Source of the DNA: Chloroflexota bacterium
GTDB lineage: Bacteria > Chloroflexota > Dormibacteria > CF-121
Length of the DNA stretch: 5,497 nt
Reading direction: 5' to 3'
NCBI GenBank assembly: GCA_005882525.1
Contig: VBGO01000308.1
Location: 1-5,497 of the forward strand
The notes under the pieces are model-generated. The model searched no databases. It had not been told where the DNA came from and was given only the letters and a program-made list of their open reading frames with translations. This document shows positions 5,140 to 5,497 of this stretch, in pieces. Position 1 is the stretch's first letter, and the number at the start of each line of letters is the position of its first letter. Both the position numbers and the translations under genes were made by a program.

Positions 5140-5497
5140 GCTGTTGGCAAAAAGCCGGGTGAAGTAAGTGATGCCGAGCGGCACCAGCAGGGCGAGCAAA
5201 GAGGTCACCACCGCCAGCGTGTCGGGGAGATGACTCGGGTTGCTCATCCCGATGTAGGTGAAGATGGCCGCACCGATCGAGGTGGCGATGACGACGATGG
5301 TGGCGACGACGGTTGCCCACTCCTGGTGCTGGAGGTAGATCGAGACCGATCGACGGCCCGCCAGCCGGAGGAGCCATGACGCGGTCAGCCCGTTGAGCAC
5401 CAGCGAGCTGATCAGGGCGCAGACGGCGATACCGACCCGGAACTGCGCCAGGTTGCGCATCACAAAGGCCGCGCCGTTGACTACCAGGATGCCGATC
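5134..5497 (-). CDS. Multi-pass membrane protein, C-terminal part (5' end beyond window)
   Basis: Not recognised. The frame is open to the right edge, giving 120 visible residues. Hydrophobic stretches lie at about 1-13 (IGILVVNGAAFVM, the end of a helix), 19-43 (IAVCALISSLVLNGLTASWLL), 60-84 (WATVVATIVVIATSIGAAIF) and 93-113 (LAVVTSLLALLVPLGITYF). A polar linker at 44-59 contains RLAGRRS and YLQHQE. Two GTG/ATG codons at 5463/5460 could start a 109- or 108-residue protein. No ribosome binding site precedes them and the upstream residues are hydrophobic in the same style, so a longer gene is more likely. It converges on the XRE gene with one base between stops and shows no evident functional link to it. 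Confidence 0.7.
   Translation of the reverse strand, partial: IGILVVNGAAFVMRNLAQFRVGIAVCALISSLVLNGLTASWLLRLAGRRSVSIYLQHQEWATVVATIVVIATSIGAAIFTYIGMSNPSHLPDTLAVVTSLLALLVPLGITYFTRLFANSR

Noticed and set aside
5138..5157. Possible hairpin CGGCT ... AGCCG as terminator
   Set aside because: It has five-base arms with a 10-base loop, lies inside the membrane-protein coding end, and is not followed by a T tract in either direction.

Overview
The window is gene-dense, high-GC bacterial DNA (well above 60% G+C by eye). It holds compact operons, GTG and TTG starts with purine-rich ribosome binding sites, and almost no spare sequence. The protein types would fit a soil or thermophilic Chloroflexota/Dormibacterota-like or actinobacterial genome. 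That placement is a guess from protein style, since no marker gene is present.

Left half, minus strand (2724 down to 1): a catabolic-looking operon read right to left. It starts with a phenylacetate-CoA-ligase-like (PaaK family) adenylating enzyme that is split into two frames at about 2122-2125. Next comes a 67-residue unknown protein whose ATG overlaps the ligase stop by 4 bases. Last is a hydantoinase/dihydropyrimidinase-type amidohydrolase with all expected metal ligands, cut by the left edge.

Middle: tryptophan 2,3-dioxygenase (2782-3564, plus strand) diverges from the ligase operon across only 57 bp. A perfect 7-bp-arm inverted repeat covers its ribosome binding site and TTG start. Tryptophan dioxygenation yields N-formylkynurenine and, through later steps, anthranilate-type aryl acids. 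A divergent aryl/acyl-CoA ligase and an amide-ring hydrolase could therefore belong to one tryptophan or aryl-acid degradation locus. This is an inference from neighbourhood.

Right half: an ARPP-1 (DUF6569-like) protein (4548 down to 3565) whose stop abuts the dioxygenase stop with no gap. It diverges from an XRE-type helix-turn-helix regulator (about 4656-5132). The short region between them is visibly AT-richer than its surroundings. It carries an imperfect 33-bp palindrome and three related 13-mers spaced 20 and 21 bp, which looks like an operator array read by the neighbouring regulator. This ARPP-1/XRE pair is the best candidate for an undescribed regulated module. Finally, a multi-pass membrane protein (minus strand, 5134 to beyond the right edge) converges on the regulator with one base between the stops.

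No tRNA, rRNA, CRISPR array, insertion sequence or clear intrinsic terminator was seen. There is no stretch over 300 bases without a gene.
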